DNA of 64,000 nucleotides from DATKCJ01 sp035513275 (GCA_035513275.1 DATKCJ010000225.1:1-64000); one strand, 5' to 3'. Positions 34,517 through 42,855 are shown, counted from the first letter of the stretch. Notes: generated by a model not told the origin, from the sequence alone. Numbers and translations: made by a program.

Positions 34517-36586
34517 ATGTCCCTCATCCAAACGCCCGATTCCACAGCCGCCGCCGACGAGATCATCAACAGGCTGGCCGCCGAGTCCATGCTCGCCACA
34601 GCCGGTCGCGACGACGGCCTCGTGCCCGCCTACAGCCTGATCAACGAGCTTATCGAGCATTGTCTCGGCCGCGAGGAACTCGGCGAGCCAACCAAGGCGC
34701 TCAAGGTCGAACTCGAGCGCTACCTCGACAACGCGCTTCCCTTCGATGAGCCGCTGCTCGCGCGCTTGCGCGGATTCGTGGAGTGGTTTCCCGCGGCTGC
34801 CTCGGGCGAAACCACGCAGCCGGCCCCGGGTGCTGCTTTGCCAACCGCAGCGCAGGGCGCCCCGCCCGCTGCGAGCCACGAGAAACCCCCGGCGACCGAC
34901 GTGCTTCTCGATCTCAATATGAGCGAGAATGCCGAGCTGCTCGGCGAGTTCTACGCCGAAGCCGTCGACCACCTCCAGCAGATCGAGGCCGCACTGCTCG
35001 TGCTCGACCAGCAGCCCGACAATTCCGCGGCGCTCAACGACATCTTCCGCTCCTTCCATACCATCAAGGGCAACGCCGGATTTCTCGGCCTCGTGCCGAT
35101 GCACACGCTCGCACACGAGGTCGAGTCGCTCCTCGATCTCGCGCGCAACCACGAGCTGCGTCTCAACCCCGCGATCATCACTGAAATCCTGCGCAGCCGC
35201 GACGCGCTCCAGGCACTCGTGCAGCAGGTCGGGCGCACGCTCGAGAAGGGCCAGCTTCCGGATCGCGTCATCCCAGTCAGCCACCTCATCCGCGCGGTGA
35301 AGGAACTTGCCGCAAGCCGCGGCGCATCTGGCGGCGAGGCCGCCAACGCAGCCGCCCCGGTGGCCAGCGCGGATGCGGCGAACGCCGGGAGCCCCCAGCC
35401 CGCAGACGAAGCGCCCGTAAAGGCCGCCGCCAGCGCGACCGTGCGGGTGAACACCGAGAAGCTCGACTCGCTCATGGATGTCGTCGGCGAACTCGTGATC
35501 GTGCAGAGCCAGCTCGTCGAGAGCGCACGCGCCGGCGGCGAGGAAGGCTCGCCCCTGCAGCGCAACATTTCCCAGCTCACTCGCATAAGCAAGGACCTGC
35601 AGCACACCGCGATGTCGCTGCGCATGATTCCCATCAAGTCCATCTTCCAGAAGATGGAGCGGCTCGCACGCGACCTCGCGCGCGAGATGGACAAGAAGGT
35701 TCACTTCCAGACAAGTGGCGAGGATACCGAGCTGGACCGCACCGTCGTCGAGGAAATCGGCGACCCACTCGTGCACATGGTGCGCAACGCACTCGACCAC
35801 GGCCTCGACACGACCGCCGAGCGCATCGCGCGCGGCAAACCCGAGACCGGCGTCGTTCACCTCAGCGCCTACCACCGCGGCAGCAACATCATCATCGAGC
35901 TTAGCGACGACGGACGCGGCATCGATCCCGACAAGATCCTCCGGAAGGCGGTCGAGAAGGGCGTTGTCGCGCCGGGTGCGGCGCTCAGCCGCGAGGAGAC
36001 ACTCGCGCTCATCCTGGCGCCGGGTTTCTCCACCGCAGAGAAGGTCACGGCCGTCTCCGGTCGCGGCGTCGGCATGGATGTCGTGCGCCGGAACATCGAG
36101 AAGCTTCGCGGCAAGATCGAGATCGAGAGCGAGGTCGGCAAGGGCTCGACGTTCCGCATCAAGCTTCCGCTCACCATGGCGATCATCGACGGTCTCGTCG
36201 TGCGCGTGGGCGAGGACCGCTTCATTCTGCCGAGCACCTCGGTGCTGATGGCGCTGCGACCGGCGCGCGAACACATCGTCACCGTGCACGGCACCGGCGA
36301 GGTGCTCGACTTTCGCGGACGCATCCTGCCGCTGCACCGTTTGCACCGACGCTTCGGAATTCCCGGGGCCGTGGAGAAACCGTGGGACGCGATCGTCGTG
36401 ATCGTCGAGCACTCGGGGAAGAAATCCGCGCTGCTCGTCGATGAGATGATCAGCAAGCAGGAAGTCGTCATCAAGAGCCTCGGCGCCTACTTGCAGGGTC
36501 TGCCCGGCGTCGCCGGCGGCGCGATCCTCGGCGACGGCAACATAGCGCTCATCCTGGATCCCGGCGCCTTGTTGCAAGCCGCGTGA
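34517..36586 (+). CDS. cheA: chemotaxis histidine kinase CheA
   Basis: A 689-residue CheA. An unusual N-terminal helical region of about 100 residues and a Pro/Ala linker come before the Hpt (P1) domain, whose phosphorylated His181 is in FRSFHTIKGNAGFLG. An Ala/Pro linker (about 270-310) takes the place of a clear P2. Dimerisation P3 starts at VRVNTEKLDSLMDVVGELVI; P4 has HMVRNALDHGLD, DDGRGID and GRGVGMDVVRRNIEKLRG; P5, the CheW-like part, ends in GNIALILDPGALL. It phosphorylates CheY-type receivers and CheB. Absence of P2 may mean slower transfer to the regulators. Confidence 0.96.
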   Translation: MSLIQTPDSTAAADEIINRLAAESMLATAGRDDGLVPAYSLINELIEHCLGREELGEPTKALKVELERYLDNALPFDEPLLARLRGFVEWFPAAASGETTQPAPGAALPTAAQGAPPAASHEKPPATDVLLDLNMSENAELLGEFYAEAVDHLQQIEAALLVLDQQPDNSAALNDIFRSFHTIKGNAGFLGLVPMHTLAHEVESLLDLARNHELRLNPAIITEILRSRDALQALVQQVGRTLEKGQLPDRVIPVSHLIRAVKELAASRGASGGEAANAAAPVASADAANAGSPQPADEAPVKAAASATVRVNTEKLDSLMDVVGELVIVQSQLVESARAGGEEGSPLQRNISQLTRISKDLQHTAMSLRMIPIKSIFQKMERLARDLAREMDKKVHFQTSGEDTELDRTVVEEIGDPLVHMVRNALDHGLDTTAERIARGKPETGVVHLSAYHRGSNIIIELSDDGRGIDPDKILRKAVEKGVVAPGAALSREETLALILAPGFSTAEKVTAVSGRGVGMDVVRRNIEKLRGKIEIESEVGKGSTFRIKLPLTMAIIDGLVVRVGEDRFILPSTSVLMALRPAREHIVTVHGTGEVLDFRGRILPLHRLHRRFGIPGAVEKPWDAIVVIVEHSGKKSALLVDEMISKQEVVIKSLGAYLQGLPGVAGGAILGDGNIALILDPGALLQAA

Positions 36587-36790
36587 CGAGCGGCGAAGCC
36601 GCGAGACTAAGAAACCAAGGGACCAAGAGACCATGCGAATGCAGATTGCGGAATGCGGATTGCGGATTGCCCGGAACAAGACTCCGGCGTCCCGCGACTT
36701 TTTGAAGACGACAGCGGAATGGCTCCGGACTTCGAAGAAATCCGCAATCCGCAATCTGCAATCCGCAATGGGTCCGCACGCCACTCACTG
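36587..36790. repeat. GACCA plus ATTGCGGAT inverted-repeat spacer
   Basis: It starts with AACCAAGGGACCAAGAGACCA. Left-hand ATTGCGGAATGCGGATTGCGG copies at 36640-36668 face right-hand TCCGCAATCCGCAATC copies at 36741-36770, which would form a long imperfect hairpin just before the next ATG. The open frame through it only translates the repeat. Confidence 0.65.
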
Positions 36791-37669
36791 ATGCACTCGC
36801 AAACCACGCCTCCTTCCCTCGACGAGGTCTGCTCGCAGGCGCTTCGCCTGCCGTGCTCGCCTGTGATGTTGCCGCGCCTGATCGACGCGCTGCAGAGCGA
36901 GGACACCACGGCTGCGGAGATCGAGGCCATTATTTTGCTGGATGCCGCGCTTGCCGCGGCGACGCTCCGGCTCGCCAACTCCGCCGCGCTCGGCGGCAGG
37001 CGCGCCGTCGAATCGGTCGAGGAGGCGATACTGCGCCTTGGCTCGAAGGAAATCTACCGGCTCGCCGCCCTAGCGCTCGTCAACCGATGGGGGTCGGGAC
37101 ACGATGCGGCATTGGGCGGCGAGCCCGGTGACTTCAGCCGCCACTCGCTGTGCACGGCGGTCGCGGCTGAGTTGCTCGCGGAGCAATCCGGAGCAATCAA
37201 CTCGCGCACGGCATACACCGCGGGCCTCGTGTGCCACGTCGGGAAGCTCGCGCTCGCACACGCGTGCGCGCCGTTCTACGCGAAGATCCGCGCGCTCTGC
37301 ACCGAGACATGCATCCCGTGGTCTGCCGCGGAGAAGGCCGTGCTCGGCTACGATCAGGCGGAGGCAAGCACGCGTCTGCTGCGCGCATGGCGCTTCCCCG
37401 AGGCGCTCGCGATCGCCGTTGAATTCCAGGCCGACCCTGCCGCGGCGCCGGTCGAGGCGCAGCCGCTGCTCGCCCACCTTCACGCCGCGCACTACCTCGC
37501 CGCTGCGCTCGGACCGGGCGTGCCGGAGGAAGGTTTCCTCTTCAAACTCGATGGCGAGTTTCTCGCTCAGCACGGCTTCACGAGCGACGTGATCGAAGCG
37601 CTCATGCCCGACCTCGTCGGCCGCGCGCACGCGCGCCTCGGCGACCGGCTCACGCACGGCGCGCTGTGA
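36791..37669 (+). CDS. HDOD-domain signalling protein
   Basis: A 292-residue HDOD protein, the third in the window. Landmarks: QALRLPCSPVMLPRLIDAL, LDAALAAATLRLANSAALG, SVEEAILRLGSKEIYRLAAL, AGLVCHVGKLALAHACAPF and the relic VEFQADP where a catalytic HHE once was. The ATG at 36791 is chosen because upstream codons fall in the repeat. It follows cheA and may read the same signal as the two other HDOD proteins. Confidence 0.87.
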   Translation: MHSQTTPPSLDEVCSQALRLPCSPVMLPRLIDALQSEDTTAAEIEAIILLDAALAAATLRLANSAALGGRRAVESVEEAILRLGSKEIYRLAALALVNRWGSGHDAALGGEPGDFSRHSLCTAVAAELLAEQSGAINSRTAYTAGLVCHVGKLALAHACAPFYAKIRALCTETCIPWSAAEKAVLGYDQAEASTRLLRAWRFPEALAIAVEFQADPAAAPVEAQPLLAHLHAAHYLAAALGPGVPEEGFLFKLDGEFLAQHGFTSDVIEALMPDLVGRAHARLGDRLTHGAL

Positions 37670-37683
37670 TCAGTGCGGCTCAG

Positions 37684-37760
37684 AGGTAGCGCGTCCCTCG
37701 CCAGCCCTGGGCCTGCATGCGGTGAGCTTGTCGAATCCGTCGAACCGGGTCGGGTTGGGC
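37684..37760. repeat. REP-like element
   Basis: GGTAGCGCGTCCCTCGCC and the GTGAGCTTGTCGAATCCG core are close to the element at 26.71 kb. Confidence 0.5.
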
Positions 37761-37846
37761 TGCTGTCGCCATGGGGTAATCCGCCAGGTGCGGCCAATGG
37801 CGGGAGTCTGAAAGGATCGGACACAAGAGCAAAATCGTCTCCCGGC

Positions 37847-38371
37847 TCACGGAGAGAAGGGAAATTGCGTGCTGGATTGCGGCGTCTTCAGCGTGACGCA
37901 CGCCGTGTTCATGTCGAGGTGCAGCGTGCGGTTGTGAAACCCGCCGACATCTTGAAGCGGTGCGCGACAGCCGCTGCTGGCAAGAAGGTCGAGCGTGGCG
38001 CGCACGTTGCGCTCGCCGATGCGGAAAGTGTCGGTGCCCGACAGCACGCACGCTCCGCCGGCGACGAGGAGTTTGAGGCGCCACGTCTGGGCCTTGAAGC
38101 CTGCGAGTTCGCGGAAGAAGTGGTGCATGCCGGTGTCGGCGAACATTGCGGGTTGGCGCGCAGCCTTTTCCGGCGCGATCGAGGATTCCGGCAGCATCAG
38201 ATGCAGGATGCCGCCCACGCGGACCGCGGGATCGAAAGCGACCACGCCGATGCACGAGCCGAGCGCATAGGTGCTCAGGATCACCTCCGTGTTGTTCGAC
38301 ACCGCGAGGTCTCCGACGCCGATGATGATCCGCTGCGCAAACAGCGATGCGATGGAGGGGGAACCTGCCAT
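37847..38371 (-). CDS. cheD: receptor glutamine deamidase CheD
   Basis: A 174-residue CheD. The catalytic triad is present with the spacing known from CheD: Thr34, Cys40 (TYALGSCIGV) and His57 (GGILHLMLP). It deamidates Gln in receptors and binds CheC-type phosphatases; the CheX at 29.2 kb is a possible relative of such a partner. It has its own sigma-28-type promoter and is not in the cheB-cheR operon. Confidence 0.94.
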   Translation of the reverse strand: MAGSPSIASLFAQRIIIGVGDLAVSNNTEVILSTYALGSCIGVVAFDPAVRVGGILHLMLPESSIAPEKAARQPAMFADTGMHHFFRELAGFKAQTWRLKLLVAGGACVLSGTDTFRIGERNVRATLDLLASSGCRAPLQDVGGFHNRTLHLDMNTACVTLKTPQSSTQFPFSP

Positions 38372-38445
38372 GGTCAGGAGGTCAGGACGCGCCAGGGTGG
38401 TGCGGCGCGGGGATTGTTGTGGTGAGGGGACATCTACCTGAGGCC

Positions 38446-38472
38446 CAATCGGTCGCGCACGATGTGACTTGA
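38446..38472 (-). promoter_or_regulatory. sigma-28-type promoter of cheD
   Basis: Minus strand TCAAGTCA, 11 bp, ACCGATTG, 75 bp before the ATG. Confidence 0.5.
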
Positions 38473-38556
38473 GGGCGCTTAAGTCCCAATCGACGCGGAA
38501 CTTTCGATTTTTCGCTCAACTTCGCGGCTGCGCGTGCCGTTGCCGGGGGCACCACA

Positions 38557-38790
38557 ATGAAGTCCCTCTCAATGGTCACCCGCTGAATTCGCTCTGGCAT
38601 CCTCGTGGCCGCGCTTGCCTGCAAGGCCGCCACTTCGCTCCACGGCGCGATCGCCGTCGGCGACATCAATGTCCAGATTGGCGGTTTCTTCAGCCAGGGC
38701 TGGCTCAGCTCAATTTCGCCGTGCAGGATGCTGTGCCGCGTTACGTCGTCAGAGTATGATCTGGAAGGAATGGGCGCCGCAGTCTTCTGA
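38557..38790 (+). pseudogene. fragment of an exported outer-membrane-type protein gene
   Basis: ATG is followed by MKSLSMVTR, an in-frame TGA (38584-38586), then IRSGILVAALACKAATSLHGA, a signal-peptide-like stretch, and VGDINVQIGGFFSQGWLSS, which looks like the first strands of a beta-barrel. The frame then turns to unrelated sequence and ends at about 230 bp. I read it as an outer-membrane protein gene broken by a stop and a large deletion. The rest of the gap to 39063 (TTCTGAGCCTC through GCGCGTGCGTGA) shows no gene. Confidence 0.45.
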
Positions 38791-39063
38791 GCCTCTTGAG
38801 GCCAACTCGGAATCCATCCGTGCCAATCCGTGAAATCCGTGGCCAGGAACTCGGCTCCGATTGAGGTGGTGGCACTGCGTTCTGCAATCAGTGTGGTCCG
38901 CTCCGTGAGGAGCGGGATGAAGGCGCGTTAGGGATCCGGCAAGCGCAGGACGCCCCACCTCGGAGGCGGACTATCGCGCGCGTGCGTGATTTCAATTCAA
39001 ACGCTCGCAAGCCCCTCGAGCTTGAACAACGTTCACGGTCCCGCCCTACCTGCCGATTGTTGC

Positions 39064-40335
39064 TCAGGAATACACCAGCAGCCGCTGGCTGATCGGGGCG
39101 ATTTGGTTGTGATTGCGGATCTTCGTGATCGTTGCCGGGCCGAGCGACTGGCCTTCGCCGATGAGTAGAAGCCCGTGCGGACTGTAGATTCCGCTGGCGA
39201 GAATCATTCCGGGCTCGAGCTCCTCGAGCAGCACCTCGCGCACCTGGCGCGGCAGCTTGACGAGTTCGGAAGCCTTCAGGAAGAGTCGCACGGCCTCGGG
39301 ATCGTAGGCCTTGCCCGAGAGCGAGAGCAGCCGGTCTATGCATGCCTGCTTGGGGAGGCCCGACTCGACGAAGCCCACGGCGACCGCGAGGCAGCGCGCG
39401 ACCCACGGGATCCGCTCGCCGGCGAGCCCATCGGGATAGCCGGTGCCGTCGAACTTCTCGTGGTGCGCGCGGATCGCCTCGCCGACCTCGACGCGCGGAT
39501 CGACGAGCGCGGCAAGCGTCTGGCTGTGAATAGGGTGGTTGGAGAGATTGGCGCACTCGCGCTCGGTGAGCCGGGCGGGCGCTGTGCGGAAGGTGCGCAG
39601 GAGCTCGCGGGAAATTCCGATGAGGCCGACATCACACAGCCACGATGCAGAGCGCAACGCGTGACGCTCGGCGGGCGTGAACGGGCCCGTCTCGGCCATC
39701 TTGCCGGCATACTCGACGAGCGCGCGCGCCTCGCCGCCGAGGAGCGGGTCGTAGGCGTTGAGAATGCGGCGGCACAACTCGAGCGAACTTTCGTAACGGT
39801 CGGCGAGTTCCTTGCGCGCGGCCTCAATTGCGAGGTGCTCGCGCTCGGCCGCGCGCACGCGCAGCTCGAGCTCGGCGTTGGCGGCGAGCAGTTCGGCGTT
39901 GAGCGCCTGCGTGCAAGCCTGGAGCTCCTCGTTCCGCGCGATGAGGTCGTGGCGCTGGATCGCGTTGTGCACAGTGGCGAGCAGCTCCTCGCGCAGCCAC
40001 GGCTTGGCGACGAAACGGAAGATCTCACCGCGGTTCACAGCGTCGACGATCGTCGGCAGCGACAGCACGGCCGTCAGGAGGATGCGCGACGAGTGCGGAT
40101 GCAGCCGGCGGCTCTCGATGAGAAAGTCGAGCCCTTGCATCTCGGGCATGCGCTGGTCTGAGATGATGACGGCGAACGAACGCTCTTCGAGCATGGCGAG
40201 CGCCTTGAGCGGGCTCGTGCAAGCAACGACGTGGTGTTTCTCGCGCTCGAGCGTTTCCTTGAGCGCGCTGAGGACGAGGGGCTCATCGTCGACGATGAGG
40301 ATGGCCGGTGGAGGAGTTTGGGGCTGTGAGATCAC
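39064..40335 (-). CDS. response regulator with a degenerate HD-GYP domain
   Basis: A 423-residue RpfG-like protein. Receiver: DDE at 16-18, Asp60 (AVIISDQRMPEMQG), Lys111 (RFVAKPW). A coiled coil (about 130-185, AELLAANAELELRVRAAEREHLAIE) links to a domain with HHEKFDGTGYPDGLAGERIP, the HD-GYP signature. But the first metal-binding His-Asp pair is altered: WLCDVGLIGI stands where HDIGKIGI is normal, so the His and the Lys are gone and c-di-GMP hydrolysis is doubtful. The GTG start overlaps the cheB stop (GTGA), so it is coupled to cheB. Confidence 0.87.
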   Translation of the reverse strand: MISQPQTPPPAILIVDDEPLVLSALKETLEREKHHVVACTSPLKALAMLEERSFAVIISDQRMPEMQGLDFLIESRRLHPHSSRILLTAVLSLPTIVDAVNRGEIFRFVAKPWLREELLATVHNAIQRHDLIARNEELQACTQALNAELLAANAELELRVRAAEREHLAIEAARKELADRYESSLELCRRILNAYDPLLGGEARALVEYAGKMAETGPFTPAERHALRSASWLCDVGLIGISRELLRTFRTAPARLTERECANLSNHPIHSQTLAALVDPRVEVGEAIRAHHEKFDGTGYPDGLAGERIPWVARCLAVAVGFVESGLPKQACIDRLLSLSGKAYDPEAVRLFLKASELVKLPRQVREVLLEELEPGMILASGIYSPHGLLLIGEGQSLGPATITKIRNHNQIAPISQRLLVYS

Positions 40336-41408
40336 GGGGTGGAACAGCGCAGTGCGGGGGCGGGGGCGAACTCGCCGCAGCGTGCAACGATGTAGTCGGC
40401 CACCCGGTCGAGCGGGAGACGGGCTTGTGCGCCGCCATTTTCCCAAGCGGCACGCGGCATGCCGTAGATCACACTTGTGGCCTCATCCTGCGCAAATGTC
40501 CGCGCGCCCAGGTTGCGTAGCCCGAGAAGTCCGTCGGCTCCGTCGCGGCCCATGCCGGTGAGCACTCCGGCCAGCGCGTGCGGCGCCGCGCCGTTGTCGG
40601 AGACGGATTTGAACAGCAGGTCGACCGCGGGACGCTGGTGCCAGACAGGCGGTCCGGTGATGACACGCGTGGTGTAGTGGTCCCCACTCCAGTGCAGGAG
40701 CAGATGGAAATTCCCCGGGGCAATCAGCGCCGTGCCCGGCTCGAGGCGCTCGCCGTGCACGGCTTCGCGCACCGTGATCGAGCAAAGCGTATCGAGGCGC
40801 TCGGCAAACGTGCGCGAGAACATCGCGGGTATGTGCTGCACGATCGCGATCGGCGGCAGGCCCGCGGGCAGGGAAGTGAGCACTTCGCGCAGCGCCTCGG
40901 TGCCGCCTGTCGAGGAACCGAGCAGGATCAAGGAGCGCGGATGGTAGCGGCGTGCGGGTGCGACGGCGGGGCGCAGTGCACCGGGCGCGACCGCGGTGCG
41001 CGGCCGCGCATGCGCGGCCGCCTTCACCTTCGCGATGAGCTGCGGACCGAGGTCGCCGAACGACGCCGAGCCGCCGGGCTTTCCGATGACGTCGATCGCG
41101 CCGAGCCGGAGCGCCTCGAGCGCGAAGTCCGAGCCGCGTTGCGAGAGCGAGCTCATCACGACGACGGGTATCGGTTTCTGCGCCATGAGCAGGCGCAGGA
41201 AAGTGAGACCGTCCATGCGCGGCATCTCGAGATCGAGTGTGATGACGTCGGGCGAGAGCGTGCGCAACAGGTCGCGCGCGGCATAGGGATCAGCGGCGGC
41301 GCCGATGACCTCGATCTCGGGGTCGGCCGAAAGCGTTTCCTGCGCGAGACGGCGGACGACAGCAGAGTCGTCGACAATGAGAACGCGGATCTTGCGGGCG
41401 GCGGTCAT
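40332..41408 (-). CDS. cheB: chemotaxis methylesterase/deamidase CheB
   Basis: A 358-residue CheB. Receiver with DD at 13-14 and Asp59 (VITLDLEMPRMDG); C-terminal esterase with the nucleophile motif GSSTGGTEALREVL (Ser165/166), His192 (AIVQHIPAMF) and Asp289 (LTGMGRDGA). It removes methyl groups from receptors when phosphorylated by CheA. It begins 2 bp after cheR and overlaps the next gene. Confidence 0.96.
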   Translation of the reverse strand: MTAARKIRVLIVDDSAVVRRLAQETLSADPEIEVIGAAADPYAARDLLRTLSPDVITLDLEMPRMDGLTFLRLLMAQKPIPVVVMSSLSQRGSDFALEALRLGAIDVIGKPGGSASFGDLGPQLIAKVKAAAHARPRTAVAPGALRPAVAPARRYHPRSLILLGSSTGGTEALREVLTSLPAGLPPIAIVQHIPAMFSRTFAERLDTLCSITVREAVHGERLEPGTALIAPGNFHLLLHWSGDHYTTRVITGPPVWHQRPAVDLLFKSVSDNGAAPHALAGVLTGMGRDGADGLLGLRNLGARTFAQDEATSVIYGMPRAAWENGGAQARLPLDRVADYIVARCGEFAPAPALRCSTP

Positions 41409-41410
41409 GT

Positions 41411-42238
41411 TCAGCTCGAGGGCGAGCGGCGATAAATTGCAGGGCGGATCATCTGCAGCCCATGTTTGATGCCGGTGAGGCTCTCGGAATGGCCGACGAG
41501 AAGATAACCGCCGGGGACCAGCCGGCTCCCAAGACGATGCACGAGTTCCTCCTGAGTGGGCCGGTCGAAGTAGATCATGACGTTGCGGCAGAAGATGACC
41601 TGGAACAATTCGCGCGTGCCGGGCTCTCCCTCCAGCAGGTTGAGCTGGTGGTAGTTTACGCGCGCCCGCAGCTCGGGGCTGACGCGGTGGTTGCCCGCCT
41701 GGGGGCCGATGCCTTTTTGAAAATACTGCCGCACGACGGCCGGGGGCATCTTCTCCACGACATCCTCGCGGTAGATCGCGGCACGCGCCTTTTCGAGGAT
41801 GCGGTGCGAGATGTCGGTGGCGTGTATCCGCCACTGCCAGCCGGTGTCTCGCAGCGCGGTGTCGAGCGTGATGGCCATCGACCACGGTTCCTCGCCGGAG
41901 GAGCAGGCCGCGCTCCATGCGTTGAACGCGGGCCAGCGCTCGGTCGCGCGTCGCTGCAACATCTCCGGGAGAATCTGGTCGCGCATGAAGTCGAAGTGCG
42001 CGGATTCGCGGAAGAAGAAGGTATGGTTGGTCGAGATCGCGTCGATAAGGTGCGCGAGTTCGCCTTCCTGATCCCCGGCTTGCAGGAGACGGCAGTAGTC
42101 GCCTACGGAGTCCATTTGCGTCGCGCGCAGTCGCTTGCCGAGGCGTGCCGTCACAAGTTCGCGCTTGTCGGGGCCAAGGCTGATGCGGCTGCGCTCGTAG
42201 ACGAGCGAGCGGATGTAATCGAATTCTTTGTCCCTCAT
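41411..42238 (-). CDS. cheR: chemotaxis receptor methyltransferase CheR
   Basis: A 275-residue CheR. The N-terminal helical domain (DKEFDYIRSLVYERSRISLG, KRELVTARLGKRLR) is followed by the SAM-binding fold with TNHTFFFRESAHFD, FNAWSAACSSGEEPWSMAI, IHATDISHRILEKARAAIY and FQVIFCRNVMIYFD. It methylates receptor glutamates. The ATG at 42238 matches the family N-terminus; the longer frame would cover the promoter. First gene of cheR-cheB-REC/HD-GYP. Confidence 0.96.
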   Translation of the reverse strand: MRDKEFDYIRSLVYERSRISLGPDKRELVTARLGKRLRATQMDSVGDYCRLLQAGDQEGELAHLIDAISTNHTFFFRESAHFDFMRDQILPEMLQRRATERWPAFNAWSAACSSGEEPWSMAITLDTALRDTGWQWRIHATDISHRILEKARAAIYREDVVEKMPPAVVRQYFQKGIGPQAGNHRVSPELRARVNYHQLNLLEGEPGTRELFQVIFCRNVMIYFDRPTQEELVHRLGSRLVPGGYLLVGHSESLTGIKHGLQMIRPAIYRRSPSS

Positions 42239-42255
42239 GAGGCTTGCGAGGGCGA

Positions 42256-42283
42256 ATATCGACACAGCCACGCGGTGACTTGA
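42256..42283 (-). promoter_or_regulatory. sigma-28-type promoter of the cheR operon
   Basis: Minus strand TCAAGTCA, 12 bp, GTCGATAT, 18 bp before the cheR ATG; the same 12-bp variant is found at cheX. Confidence 0.5.
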
Positions 42284-42327
42284 GGGTGCCGGGAAAATTC
42301 CCGCGGAAATGGGGAGCTTCATTCGCG

Positions 42328-42344
42328 ACGGCAAATGTTGCCGT
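42328..42344. promoter_or_regulatory. palindrome, possible activator site for the flgB promoter
   Basis: ACGGCAA-ATG-TTGCCGT is a perfect 7-bp inverted repeat centred about 105 bp upstream of the sigma-54 -24 element, the usual distance for a sigma-54 activator. TGCCGAAAACGGGCA upstream of flhB (near 58143) is loosely similar. Confidence 0.35.
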
Positions 42345-42439
42345 TTCCATCGGACCCTGATGACGACAGCGGAAGTCAGCAGGTGATTTGAAATCCTATA
42401 ACTTTGAAATCCAAAGGGTAGGGAATCTCTCCGGGAAGC

Positions 42440-42455
42440 TGGCACACGCTTTGCA
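42440..42455 (+). promoter_or_regulatory. sigma-54 promoter of the flgB operon
   Basis: TGGCAC, 5 bp, TTGCA matches the -24/-12 consensus perfectly. The start point (12 bp past the -12 GC) would be about 42466, only 3 bp before the ATG. Confidence 0.85.
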
Positions 42456-42468
42456 AAACGCGGTGTGA

Positions 42469-42855
42469 ATGATCGATCCCATCTTCCAATCCGACAACTA
42501 CCAGTTGGCCCGGAAGCTTCTCGACGCCGCCGTCCTGAGGCAGGATGCGATCGCCACGAACATCGCCAACGCCGAGACCCCCGGATTCCGCCGGCTCGAC
42601 GTCAATGCCGACTTCGGCACCCGCCTGAAAGCCCAGTTCGCTTCCGGCGATCTGCGCAACGGCGCCCCGCATCTCCGGCCCACGATCGCCGAGGATCCCA
42701 CGGCACGCAGCGTCCGCCCCGACGGCAATACCGTCGAAATAGAGCGCGAACTGATGGCCCTCAACCGCAACGCCGTCGAGCACGAGTTCCTTAGCGAAAT
42801 CATCTCGGGAAACATAAAGCAGCTGAAGCTGGCCATCACGGGCCGCCAGTTCTGA
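42469..42855 (+). CDS. flgB: flagellar proximal rod protein FlgB
   Basis: A 128-residue rod protein. The N-terminal helix DNYQLARKLLDAAVLRQDAIATNIANAETPGFRRLDV is the FlgB signature, and the C-terminal helix has VEIERELMALNRNAVEHEFL. It is part of the proximal rod in the periplasm. First gene of the long basal-body array, right behind a sigma-54 promoter. Confidence 0.96.
   Translation: MIDPIFQSDNYQLARKLLDAAVLRQDAIATNIANAETPGFRRLDVNADFGTRLKAQFASGDLRNGAPHLRPTIAEDPTARSVRPDGNTVEIERELMALNRNAVEHEFLSEIISGNIKQLKLAITGRQF

Noticed and set aside
34430..36784. 784-codon open frame antisense to cheA
   Set aside because: The cheA frame has all expected domains; the antisense product is low-complexity and covers both promoters and repeats.
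36653..36790. N-terminal extension of the HDOD protein through the upstream repeat
   Set aside because: The extra residues simply translate the ATTGCGGAT repeat and resemble nothing in HDOD proteins.
38478..38505. CTTAAGTCCC on the plus strand as a promoter for the broken outer-membrane gene
   Set aside because: No -10 box at 11-12 bp; the nearest GTCGAT-like bases are at the wrong distance.
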